Source: Balaenoptera acutorostrata
Lineage: Eukaryota > Chordata > Mammalia > Artiodactyla > Balaenopteridae
DNA: 64,000 nucleotides
Direction: 5' to 3'
Assembly (NCBI RefSeq): GCF_949987535.1
Contig: NC_080064.1
Location: forward strand, 126,012,708-126,076,707
Each line of letters opens with the position of its first letter. Positions within the stretch are counted from its first letter, which is position 1. Positions 22,703-34,259 of this stretch are shown piece by piece. The notes under the pieces are model-generated. The model was not told the DNA's origin. It saw only the letters and a list, made by a program, of their open reading frames with translations, and searched no databases. Position numbers and translations under genes: made by a program.

Positions 22703-23544
22703 GTTTTTCACACACACACAGTGTATTTTATTTTTACAAGAGATAAATAGACTGACACGAAGCGTTGTACATGGATGACCACAACAAAAGCAACAACGAT
22801 TGCAATGACCAAACCTGAAACACACTCATACTATGTCATAATATTGACATTCAGTCCAGTAATCCTCCACTGTAACAGCTCCTTTACTTTGCAGTGAAAA
22901 TTGATGTGTATATTCTTTGCCTCTGAGTCCTTGTGGGATTTTTTTTTAAATTCAGACAGAAAGTCACAAAAATTATACTCATCCTCATCAGTTCACTCAG
23001 TCCCATGTAATTAAATTTTTTTTTCATCTTGATCTTTTGTTAGCACTTTTTTGAGTTCATCAGTTTTTCATGAGAGTGCTGAAAATGCTTATTCATTCAG
23101 TTCAGCAGTACAGTCAGTTACCAGAACCCTGTACTTGTCAGAGTCTTTGCCATGAATTTCTTGAAGGTGAAACCCTTTACTAGGAACATATTTGCCAAAG
23201 CATCAGAGTACACCCAGAACTGTCTGTAAATGAGAAAAGACTTAAAAACGACCACAGTTAAAGATTTGATGAAAGTTCATAATAATGCAGTTGACAAGAA
23301 AATTAGTTATTTCTGAGATATACATTTTAAAGTAATAACTAGGATTATTACTTATAACATTATAGCAGAACATATAAGATTTTTAGAAATTTCATGTAAT
23401 GTCTGAAACATTTATATTAACATATTTCCATACATATTTCCATACAAATACACATATAAGATTTTTAGAAATTTCATGTAATGTCTGAAACATTTATATT
23501 AACATATTTCCATACAAATAACCCAATGAAAGTTTAATATTAGT
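22703..23544 (-). other. 3'-transduced segment, copy 2
   Basis: As in copy 1, with the AATAAA-type end and the 82-bp internal duplication. Carries the GCCAAAGCATC version near 23195, shared with units 1 and 4. Confidence 0.75.
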
Positions 23545-23754
23545 TGTTTTGTTTGTTTGTTTTTTTATACTGCAGGTTCTTATTAGGCATCAATTTTATA
23601 CACATCAGTGTATACATGTCAATCCCAATCGCCCAATTCAGCACACCACCATCCCCACCCCACCGCAGTTTTCCCCCCTTGGTGTCCATATGTCCATTCT
23701 CTACATCTGTGTCTCAACTTCTGCCCTGCAAACCGGCTCATCTGTACCATTTTT

Positions 23755-26700
23755 CTAGGTTCCACATACATGCATTAATATACGATATTTGTTTTTCTCT
23801 TTCTGACTTACTTCACTCTGTATGACAGTCTCTAGAGCCATCCACTTCTCAACAAATGACTCAATTTCGTTCCTTTTTATGGCTGAGTAATATTCCATTG
23901 TATATATGTACCACAACTTCTTTATCCATTCGTCTGGTGATGGGCATTTAGGTTGCTTCCATGACCTGGCTATTGTAAATAGTGCTGCAATGAACATTCG
24001 GGTGCATGTGTCTTTTTGAATTACGGTTTTCTCTGGGTATATGCTCAGTAGTGGGATTGCTGGGTCATATGGTAATTCTATTTTTAGTTTTTTTAAGGGA
24101 CCTCCGTGTTGTTCTCCATAGTGGCTGTATCAATTTACATTCCCACCAACAGTGCAAGAGGGTTCCCTTTTCTCCACACCCTCTCCAGCATTTGTTGTTT
24201 GTAGATTTTCTGATGATGCCCATTCTAACAGGAGTGAGGTGATACCTCATTGTAGTTTTGATTGGCATTTCTCTAATAATTAGCGATGTTGAGCATCTTT
24301 TCATGTGCTTCGTGGCCGTCTGTATGTCTTCTTTGGAGAAATGTCTATTTAGGTCTTCTGCCCATTTTTGGATTGGGGTGTTTGTTTCTTTAATATTGAG
24401 CTGAATGAGCTGTTTATATATTTTGGAGATTAATCCTTTGTCCGTTGATTCGTTTGCAAATATTTTCTCCCATTCCGAGGGTTGTCTCTTCGTCTTGTTT
24501 ACGGTTTCGTTTGCTGTGCAAAAGCTTTGAAGTTTCATTAGGTCCCATTTGTTTATTTTTGTTTTTATTTCCATTACTCTAGGAGGTGGATCAAAACAGA
24601 TCTTGCTGTGATTTATGTCAAAGAGTGTTCTTCCTGTGTTTTCCTCTAAGAGTTTTATAGTGTCCAGTCTTATATTTAGGTCTCTAATCCATTTTGAGTT
24701 TATTTTTGTGTATGGTGTTAGGGAGTATTCTAATTTCATTCTTTTACATGGAGCTGTCCAGTTTTCCCAGCACCACTTATTGAAGAGACTGTCTTTTCTC
24801 CATTGTATATCTTTGCCTCCTTTGTCATAGATTAGTTGACCATAGGTGCGTGGGTTAGTCTCTGGGCTTTTCTATCTTGTTCCATTGATCTGTGTTTCTG
24901 TTTTTGTGCCAGTACCATATTGTCTTGATTACTGTAGCTTTGTAGTATAGTCTGAAGTCAGGGAGTCTGATTCCTCCAGCTCCATTTTTTTCCCTCCAGA
25001 CTGCTTTGGCTATTCGGGGTCTTTTGTGACTCCATACAAATTTTAAGATGATTTGTTCTAGCTCCGTAAAAAATGCCATTGGTAATTTGATAGGGATTGC
25101 ATTGAATCTGTATATTGCTTTGGGTAGTATACTCATTTTCACAATGTTGATTCTTCCAATCCAAGAACATGGTATATCTCTCCATCTGTTGGTATCATCT
25201 TTAATTTCTTTCATCAGTGTCTTATAGTTTTCTGCATACAGGTCTTTTGTCTCCCTAGGTAGGTTTATTCCTAGGTATTTTATTCTTTTTGTTGCACTGG
25301 TAAATGGGAGTGTTTCCATAATTTCTCTTTCAGATTGTTCATCATTCGTGTATAGGAATGCAAGAGATTTCTGTGCATTCATTTTGTATCCTGCAACTTT
25401 ACCATATTCATTCATTAGCTCTAGCAGTTTTCTGGTGGCAGTTTTAGGATTCTCTATGTATAGTATCACGTCGTCCGCAAACAGTGACAGTTGTACTTCT
25501 TCTTTTCCCATTTGTATTCCTTTTATTTCTTTTTCTTCTCTGATTGCTGTGGCTAGGACTTCCAGAACTATGTTGAATAATAGTGGTGAGAGTGGACCTC
25601 CTTGTCTCGTTCCTGATCTTAGAGGAAATGCTTTCAGTTTTTCACCATTGAGAATGATGTTTGCTGTGGGTTTGTCATATATGGCCTTTATTATGTGGAG
25701 GTAGGTTCCCTCTATGCCCACTTTCTGGAGAGTTTTTATCATAACTGGGTGTTGAATTTTGTCAAAAGCTTTTTCTGCATCTATTGAGATGATCATATGG
25801 TTTTTATTCTTCAGTTTGTTAATATGGTGTATCACATTGATTGATTTGCGTATATTGAAGAATCCTTGCATCCCTGGGATAAATGCCACTTGATCGTGGT
25901 GTATGATCCTTTTAATGTGTTGTTGGATTCTGTTTGCTAGTATTTTGTTGAGGATTTTTGCATCTGTATTCATCAGTGATATTGGTCTGTAATTTTCTTT
26001 TTTTGTAGTGTCTTTGTCTGGTTTTGGTATCAGGGTGATGGTGGCCTCATAGAATTAGTTTGGGAGTGTTCCTTCCTCTGCAATTTTTTGGAAGAGTTTG
26101 AGAAGGATAGGTGTTAGCTCTTCTCTAAATGTTTGACAGAATTCACCTGTGAAGCCATCTGGTCCTGGACTTTTGTTTGTTGGAAGATTTTTAATCACAC
26201 TTTCAATTTCATTACTTGTGATTGGTCTGTTCATATTTTCTGTTTCTTCCTGGTTCAGTCTTGGAAGGTTATGCCTTTCTAAAAATGTGTCCATTTCTTC
26301 CAGGTTGTCCATTTTATTGGCATAAAGTTGCTTGTAGTAGTCTCTTAGGATGCTTTGTATTTCTGCGGTGTCTGTTGTAACTTCTCCTTTTTCATTTCGG
26401 ATTCTATTGATTTGAGTCCTCTCCCTCTTTTTCTTGATGAGTCTGGCTAATGGCTTATCAATTTTGTTTATCTTCTCAAAGAAGCAACTTTTAGTTTTAT
26501 TGATCTTTGCTATTGTTTTCTTTGTCTCTATTTCATTTATTTCTGCTCTGATCTTTATGATTTCTTTCCTTCTGCTAACTTTGGGTTTTGTTTGTTCTTC
26601 TTTCTCTAGTTTCTTTAGGTGTAAGGTTAGATTGTTTACTTGAGATTTTTCTTGTTTCTTGAGACAGGCTTGTATAGCGATAAACTTCCCTCTTAGAACT

Positions 26701-27578
26701 GCTTTTGCTGCATCCCATAGGTTTTGGGTCGTCGTGTTTTCATTGTCATTTGTCTCTAGGTATTTTTTGATTGCCTCTCTGATTTCTTCAGTGATCTCTT
26801 GGTTATTTAGTAACGTATCGTTTAGCCTCCATGTGTTTGTCTGTTTTACGTTTTTTTCCCCTGTAATTCATTTCTAATCTCATAGCGTTGTGGTCCGAAA
26901 AGATGCTTGATATGATTTCAATTTTCTTAAATTTACTGAGGCTTGATTTGTGACCCAAGATGTGATCTATCCTGGAGAATGTTCCGTGCGCACTTGAGAA
27001 GAACGTGTAATCTGCTGTTTTTGGATGGAATGTCCTATATATATCCATTAACTCTAACTGGTCTATTGTGTCATTTAAAGCTTCTGTTTCCTTATTCATT
27101 TTCATTTTGGATGATCTGTCCTTTGGTGTAAGTGAGGTGTTAAAGCCCCCCACTATTATTGTGTTACTGTCGATTTCCTCTTTTATAGCTGTTAGCAGTT
27201 GCCTTATGTATTGAGGTGCTCCTAGGTTGGGTGCATATATATTTATAATCGTTATATCTTCTTCTTGGATTGATCCCTTGATCATTATGTAGTGTCCTTC
27301 CTTGTCTCTTGCAACATTCTTTATTTTCAAGTCTATTTTATCTGATACGAGTATAGCTACTCTCCAGCTTTCTTTTGATTTCCATTTGCATGGAATATCT
27401 TTTCCCATCCCCTCACTTTCAGTCTGTATGTGTCCCTAGGTCTAAAGTGGGTCTCTTGTAGACAGCATATATATGGGTCTTGTTTTTGTATCCATTCAGC
27501 CAGTCTATGTCTTTTGGTTGGGGCATTTAATCCATTCACGTTTAAGGTAATTATCGATATGTATGTTCCTGTGACCAT
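23755..27578 (-). pseudogene. L1 ORF2, copy 2, multiply broken
   Basis: RT motif FADD is intact, but the endonuclease GDFN reads GGFN (codon 27145-27147), removing a catalytic aspartate. Frameshifts are a 2-bp insertion near 27361 (first frame ends ...QKKAGE), an extra C near 26854, the ancestral one at 24868-24871 and an extra T in the run 24088-24094. A copy-specific stop (TCA to TAA) sits at 26055-26057. Longest open piece 24855-25973 (372 codons), covering most of RT. Confidence 0.92.
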
Positions 27579-27636
27579 TTTCTTAATTGTTTTGGGTTTG
27601 TTTTTGTAGGTCCTTTTCTTCTCTTGTGTTTCCCAC

Positions 27637-28542
27637 TTAGAGAAGTTCCTTTAGCATTTGTTGTAGAGCTGGTTTGGTGGTGCTGAATTCTCGTAGCTTT
27701 TGCTTGTCTGTAAAGCTTTTGATTTCTCCATCAAATCTACATGAGATCCTTGCCGGGTAGAGTAATCTCGGTTGTAGGTTCTTCCCTTTCATCACTTGAA
27801 GTATATCATGCCACTCCCTTCTGGCTTGTAGAGTTTCTGCTGAGAAATCAGCTGTTAACCTTATGGGAGTTCCCTTGTATGTTATTTGTCGTTTTTCCCT
27901 TGCTGCTTTCAATAATTTTTCTTTGTCTTTAATTTTTTCCACTTTGATTACTATGTGTCTCGGTGTGTTTCTCCTTGGGTTGATCCTGTATGGGACTCTC
28001 TGCGCTTCCGGGACTTGGGTGGCTATTTCCTTTCCCATGTTAGGGAAGTTTTCGACTATAATCTCTTCAGATATTTTCTCTGGTCCTTTCTCTCTCTCTT
28101 CTCCTTCTGGGACCCCTGTAATGCGAATGTTGTTGCGTTTAATGTTGTCCCAGAGGTCTCTTAGGCTGTCTTCATTTCTTTTCATTCTTTTTTCTTTATT
28201 CTGTTCCGCAGCAGTGAATTCCACCATTCTGTCTTCCAGGTCACTTATCCGTTCTTCTGCCTCAGTTATTCTGCCATTGATTCCTTCTAGTGTAGTTTTC
28301 ATTTCAGTTATTGTATTGGTCATCTCTGTTTGTTTGTTCTTTAATGCTTCTAGGTCTTTGTTAATCATTTCTTGCATCTTCTCAATCTTTGCCTCCATTC
28401 TTATTCCGAGGTCCTGGATCATCTTCACTATCATTATTCTGAATTCTTTTTCTGGAAGGTTGCCTATCTCCACTTCATTTAGTTGTTTTTCTGGGGTTTT
28501 TTCTTGTTCCTTCATCTGGTACATAGCCCTCTGCCTTTTCAT
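27637..28542 (-). CDS. L1 ORF1 protein, copy 2, open
   Basis: 301 residues with the same coiled coil, RRM and C-terminal domain order as copy 1, but without the heptad duplication ([12 protein letters not shown] instead). Substitutions include a proline in TQVPEAQR and ISCRFDGE for ISFRFDGE in the C-terminal domain. Confidence 0.9.
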   Translation of the reverse strand: MKRQRAMYQMKEQEKTPEKQLNEVEIGNLPEKEFRIMIVKMIQDLGIRMEAKIEKMQEMINKDLEALKNKQTEMTNTITEMKTTLEGINGRITEAEERISDLEDRMVEFTAAEQNKEKRMKRNEDSLRDLWDNIKRNNIRITGVPEGEEREKGPEKISEEIIVENFPNMGKEIATQVPEAQRVPYRINPRRNTPRHIVIKVEKIKDKEKLLKAAREKRQITYKGTPIRLTADFSAETLQARREWHDILQVMKGKNLQPRLLYPARISCRFDGEIKSFTDKQKLREFSTTKPALQQMLKELL

Positions 28543-29438
28543 CTTGTCTATCTTTCTGTAACTGTGGTTTTTGGTCCACAGGCTGCAGGATTGTAGTTTT
28601 TCTTGCTTCTGCTGTCTGCCCTCTGGTGGTTGAGGCTATCTAAGAGGCTTGATGGGAGGCTCTGGTGGTGGGTAGAGCTGACTGTTGCTGTGGCGGGCAG
28701 AGCTCAGTAAAACTTTAATCCACTTGACTGTTGATGGGTGGGGCTGGGTTCCCTCCCTGTTGGTTGTTTTGCCTGAGGCAACCCAACACTGGAGCCTACC
28801 TGGGCTCTTTGGTGGGGTTAATGGCAGGCTCTGGGAGGGCTCACGCCAAGGAGCACTTCCCAGAACCTCCGCTGCCAGTGTCCTTGTCCCCAAGGTGAAA
28901 CAGAGCCACCCCCCGCCTCTGCAGGGACCCCCCCCCAACACCAGCAGGTAGGTCTGGTTCAGTCTCCCCCAGGGTCACTGCTCCTTCCCCTGGGTCCCGA
29001 TGCGCACACTACTTTGTGTGTGCCCTCCAAGAGTGGCGTCTCTGTTTCCCCCAGTCCTGTAGAAGTCCTGCAGTCAATTCCCACTAGGCTTCAAAGTCTG
29101 ATTCTCTAGGAATTCCTCCTCCCGTTGCAGGACCCCCAGGTTGGGAAGCCTGACGTGGGGCTCAGAACCTTCACTCCAGTGGGTGGACTTCTGTGGTATA
29201 AGTGTTCGCCAGTCTGTGAGTCACCCACCCAGCAGTGATGGGATTTGATTTTACTCTGATTGCGCCCCTCCTACCATCTCCCTGTGGCTTCTCCTCTGTC
29301 CTTGGACGTGGGGTATCCTCCTTGGTGAAGTCCAGGGTCTTCCTGTCAGTGATTGTCCAGCAGCCAGTTGTGATTCTGGTGCTCTCGCAAGAGGGAGTGA
29401 GAGCACGTCCTTCTACTCCGCCATCTTGGTTAATGCTC
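28543..29438 (-). promoter_or_regulatory. L1 5'UTR, copy 2
   Basis: YY1-type site at 29418-29429. A C run is lengthened near 28927-28934. Confidence 0.78.
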
Positions 29439-29452
29439 TGTTTGTTGACATT

Positions 29453-30460
29453 TTGCTGATGGTCATTCTGACTGCTGTGAGGTGATACCTTTGTGTAGAT
29501 CGGATTTGCATGCGTCTCATAATTCCTGATGTTTTGCATTTATCAATGTTCTTTTCGTTTTTTTTTTTAAGATGGAGCTAAAGTTACAGCTTCAAATTGC
29601 CTTCTTGAAAAATTTGCCACGTTTGGATTTTTTTGGCCATTCCCTACCCCAGGACATTTTTTGAGGGCATGAATCATTTACAGCCCTGCAGTCCTTGTGA
29701 ATATTAGTGACCATTAGCAGTAGATTTAAAGCTGGTGTTTGAGGAAACGGCCTTAGGGTGGCAGCATTTCTACGTTGCCAACTCTGCTTGCTAGGGAAAC
29801 AGAACCTTGCTGCAAGTTGTGCTTTTAGGTTGCAGATTAGAGTGGAATGTGCCAGGACAAACCCCCATAAGTTTTAGCCTCCGTAATTCTTGTCTGTGTC
29901 TTTAAGTTGTAGTTTTTATCAGAGCAAATTTGATTGAAAAATGTCTTTTTCTCTAGGTGTACAGAATCTTGTTCATTTACACATATACATATATCTATTG
30001 ATCTTTGGGTCCTTTTCCATGTAGGTTGTTACAGAGTGTTGAGTAGACCACTTTTGGTATTCCATAGGTCTTTGGGGATTATATATTTTCTATGTATTAA
30101 TATATGTGTGTTAACCCCAATATCCTAATTTATCCATTCCTCACACCTTTTCTTTGGCTTAACCATAAGTTTGTCTTCTCAATCTGAGATTGCCTTTCTC
30201 TAGGAAATATGTTCATTTTTATGAATTTTCAGATAACATAAGGGACATCATAGGGCATTTGTCTTTCGCATTCTGACTTACTTCACGTTGTGTGATTATC
30301 TCTAGGCTCATCTGTGGTGCTGCATATGCCATTCTTTTATTTTTTGTGTGACTGATATTCCAATCTGTCCATATACCACTTCTTCTTTGTCCATTCATCT
30401 GATTATGGACCTTTTCTTTTTTGCTTCCATGTCTTGGCTATTTCAATATTGCTGCAGTGC
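29453..30460 (-). repeat. Monomer C, right part, unit 2
   Basis: Continuation after the right duplication. Variant GACTGCTGTGAGG near 29470, as in units 4 and 5 (GACTGGTGTGAGG in units 1 and 3). Confidence 0.8.
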
Positions 30461-31717
30461 ACATTTGCCTGCCTCTGTCTTTCCGATTCTGGTGGTCTTA
30501 GGTTATAGGCCCAAAAGGTGCCCTGCCGCATCATATGGTAGCTCAATTTTTACCTTTTAAAGCAGCTCCATTCTGTTTTCGTTAGTGCTGTTACCACTTT
30601 ACGTTCCACCAGCAGCTAGAAGGTACAGAGTTCTCTAAAAGCCCTTCAGCCTTTATAGTTTGTAGACTTTTTGCTGATGGTCATTTGACTGGTGTGAGCT
30701 GAAACCTTTTTGGAAGTTGGATTTGCATGTGGCTAATAATTCCTTATACTGAGCTTTAGGCATGTCCTTTTTTATTTAAAGAGTGACTACAACGTCCCTC
30801 TTCATATTGACTTCTTGAAACATTTGTCATGGGTTGAATTGTCTTGCCTATTCCCTACCCCAGGGCATTTTTTGAGGACAGGTGTCATTTAGAGCCCTGC
30901 AGTCCTTGTGACTATTAAGCAACCATTAGTACTTGGTGTAAAGCTGCTGTTGTGGGAAACAGCTACAAGGCGGCAGCATTATTACGTTCTCAACTCTTGT
31001 TACTGGGGCAACAGAGTCTTCCTGGAGGTAGTGTTCCAAGGTTGTAAATTACACTGGAATGTGCTGGGACAAGCCCCCAGAAGTTTATGTCTCCTTACTT
31101 ATGTTTTTGAAATTTAATTTCTATTTCTTATCGGAGTAAATTTGATTAGAGTGTTTTGATTGTCTGGCTGGTACAGAATCTGCTCAATGATTCATACGCA
31201 TGTCTGTTCATCTTCGGATCCTGTTACCATGTATGTTATTACAGAATGTTGAGTAGACCTCCCTTGGTATTTGGTAGGTGTTTTTGTCATTATGTATTTT
31301 ATATGTATTGGTGACTATCTAATTCATAGAGTTTATATACATTTAACGTACATTAGTATATGTATGTTAGCCCCATAGTCCTAATTTATCCATCCTCCCA
31401 CCTTTCATTTTGGCTAACCATTAGTTTGTTTGATAAGTCTGTGAGTGTCTTTCTCTGTGGAAATATGTTCATTGGTAGCAATCGTAGAATAACATGTATA
31501 CCTGATATCATAGGATATTGGTCATTCCCTCTTGACTTACTTAACCTAATATGATGATTTCTAGGCTCCTCTGTAGTCCTGAAAATGGCATTGTTCATTT
31601 TTTTCCCTAGGCTACTATTCCATTCTGTCCATATACCACTTTTTCTTTGTCCATTCATCTGTTTATGGACCTTTTTTTGGCTTCCATGTCTTGGCTATTT
31701 CAATATTGCTGCAGTGC
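30461..31717 (-). repeat. Monomer A, unit 3
   Basis: Same structure as other A monomers; TATGTTTTTGAAATTTAA version near 31099. Confidence 0.8.
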
Positions 31718-32995
31718 ACATTTGCCTGTCTCTGTCTTTCCGATTCTGGTGGTCTTAGCTTATAGGCCCAAAAGGTGCCCTGCCACATCATATGGTAGCT
31801 CAGTTTTTACCTTTTAAAGCAGCTCCATTCTGTTTTCGTCAGTGCTGTTACCACTTTACGTTCCACCAGCAGCTAGAAGGTACAGAGTTCTCTAAAAGCC
31901 CTTCAGCCTTTACAGTTTGTAGACTTTTTGCTGATGGTCATTTGACTGGTGTGAGCTGAAACCTTTTTCACGTTAGATTTGCATGTGGCTAATAATTCCT
32001 TATACTGAGCTTTAGGCATGTCCTTTTTTTTTAAAGACGGACTACAACTTCCCTCTTCATATTGACTTCTTGAAACATTTGTCATGTGTAGAATTTTCTT
32101 GCCTATTCCCTACCCCAGGGCATTTTTTGAGGACAGGTGTCATTTATAGCCCTGCAGTCCTTGTGACTCTTAAGCAACCATTAGCACTTGGTTGAAAGCT
32201 GCTGTTATGGGAAACAGCCACAAGGCAGCAGCATTATTACGTTCTCCACTCTTGTTGCTAGTGCAAAAGAGTCTTCCTGGAGGTAGTGTTCCAAGGTTGT
32301 AAATTAGAGTGGGATGTGCTGAGACAAGCCCCCAGAAGTTTATGTCACCTTACTTATGTTTGTTTTTTTTAATTTAATTTCTATTTCTTATCGGAGTAAA
32401 TTTGATTAGAGTGTTGTGGTTTTCTGGCTGTACAGAATCTGCTCAATGATTCCTACATATGTCTGTTCATCTTCGGATTCTGTTACCTTGTGTGTATGTT
32501 ATTACAGAATGTTGCGTAGACCTCCCTTGGTATTTGGTAGGTGTTTTGTCATTCTATATTTTATATGTATTGGTGACTATATAATTCATATAGTTTATAT
32601 GTTATATGTTTATATACATTTAACATACATTAGTATATCTGTGTTAGCCCCATAGTCCTAATTTATCCATCCTCCCACCTTTCATTTTGGCTAACCATTA
32701 GTTTGTTTGATAAGTCCGTGAGTGTCTTTTTCTGTGGAAATATGTTCATTGGTAGCAATCTTAGGATAACATGTATACATGGTATCATAGGATATTTGTC
32801 ATTCCCTCTTGACTTACTTAACCTAATATGATTATTTCTAGGCTCATCTGTAGTCCTGAAGACGGCATTGTTCATCTTTTTACCGAGGCTACTATTCCAT
32901 TTGGTATGTGTACCACTTCTTCTTTGTCCATTTATCTGTTGATGGACATTTTGTTTGCTTCCATGTCTTGGCTGTTGTAAATACTGCTGCATTAC
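31718..32995 (-). repeat. Monomer B, unit 3
   Basis: Same structure as B of unit 2; a few private changes such as TTGGTTGAAAGC near 32189. Confidence 0.8.
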
Positions 32996-33208
32996 ACGGT
33001 TTTCCATCCCGTGCCTTTTTGATTCTGGATTTCACAGGTGACAGGCCCAATAGTGGGCCTTCCAGATCATATGGTGACTCAATTTTTACCTTTAAACGCA
33101 CTGCCGTCCTGTTCCTATTATTTGGCCGTTACCAGTTTACATCCCACTCAGACCGAGAGGTTACGCTTTTCTCCACAACTTCTTCAGCACCTATTGTTTG
33201 TTGACATT
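32996..33208 (-). repeat. Monomer C, left part, unit 3
   Basis: Ends at the duplication 33195-33208. Confidence 0.85.
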
Positions 33209-34049
33209 GTTTTTCACACACACACAGTGTATTTTATTTTTACAAGAGATAAATAGACTGACACGAAGCGTTGTACATGGATGACCACAACAAAAGCAAC
33301 AACGATTGCAATGACCAAACCTGAAACACACTCATACTATGTCATAATATTGACATTCAGTCCAGTAATCCTCCACTGTAACAGCTCCTTTACTTTGCAG
33401 TGAAAATTGATGTGTATATTCTTTGCCTCTGAGTCCTTGTGGGATTTTTTTTTAAATTCAGACAGAAAGTCACAAAAATTATACTCCTCCTCATCAGTTC
33501 ACTCAGTCCCATGTAATTAAATTTTTTTTTCATCTTGATCTTTTGTTAGCACTTTTTTGAGTTCATCAGTTTTTCATGAGAGTGCTGAAAATGCTTATTC
33601 ATTCAGTTCAGCAGTACAGTCAGTTACCAGAACCCTGTACTTGTCAGAGTCTTTGCCATGAATTTCTTGAAGGTGAAACCCTTTACTAGGAACATATTTG
33701 CCTTAAAGCATCAGAGTACACCCAGAACTGTCTGTAAATGAGAAAAGACTTAAAAACGACCACAGTTAAAGATTTGATGAAAGTTCATAATAATGCAGTT
33801 GACAAGAAAATTAGTTATTTCTGAGATATACATTTTAAAGTAATAACTAGGATTATTACTTATAACATAGCAGAACATATAAGATGTTTAGAAATTTCAT
33901 GTAATGTCTGAAACATTTATATTAACATATTTCCATACATATTTCCATACAAATACACATATAAGATTTTTAGAAATTTCATGTAATGTCTGAAACATTT
34001 ATATTAACATATTTCCATACAAATAACCCAATGAAAGTTTAATATTAGT
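33209..34049 (-). other. 3'-transduced segment, copy 3
   Basis: As in the other units, with GCCTTAAAGCATC near 33701 and a 4-bp shorter ATAACATAGCAG at about 33863. Confidence 0.75.
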
Positions 34050-34259
34050 TGTTTTGTTTGTTTGTTTTTTTATACTGCAGGTTCTTATTAGGCATCAATT
34101 TTATACACATCAGTGTATACATGTCAATCCCAATCGCCCAATTCAGCACACCACCATCCCCACCCCACCGCAGTTTTCCCCCCTTGGTGTCCATATGTCC
34201 ATTCTCTACATCTGTGTCTCAACTTCTGCCCTGCAAACCGGCTCATCTGTACCATTTTT

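Larger units (their letters stand above)
22703..29438 (-). mobile_element. L1 with 3'-transduced segment, copy 2
   Basis: Same insertion as copy 1 (identical duplications at 22689-22702 and 29439-29452), so copied by tandem duplication and not by a new retrotransposition. L1 body 23567-29438, tail about 23545-23566. Confidence 0.92.
19950..30460. repeat. Array unit 2
   Basis: 10511 bp: A, B, split C and the same L1 insertion. Shares some variants with unit 4 (for example the CCGGGACTTGG site in ORF1 at about 28006 and 49006). Confidence 0.9.
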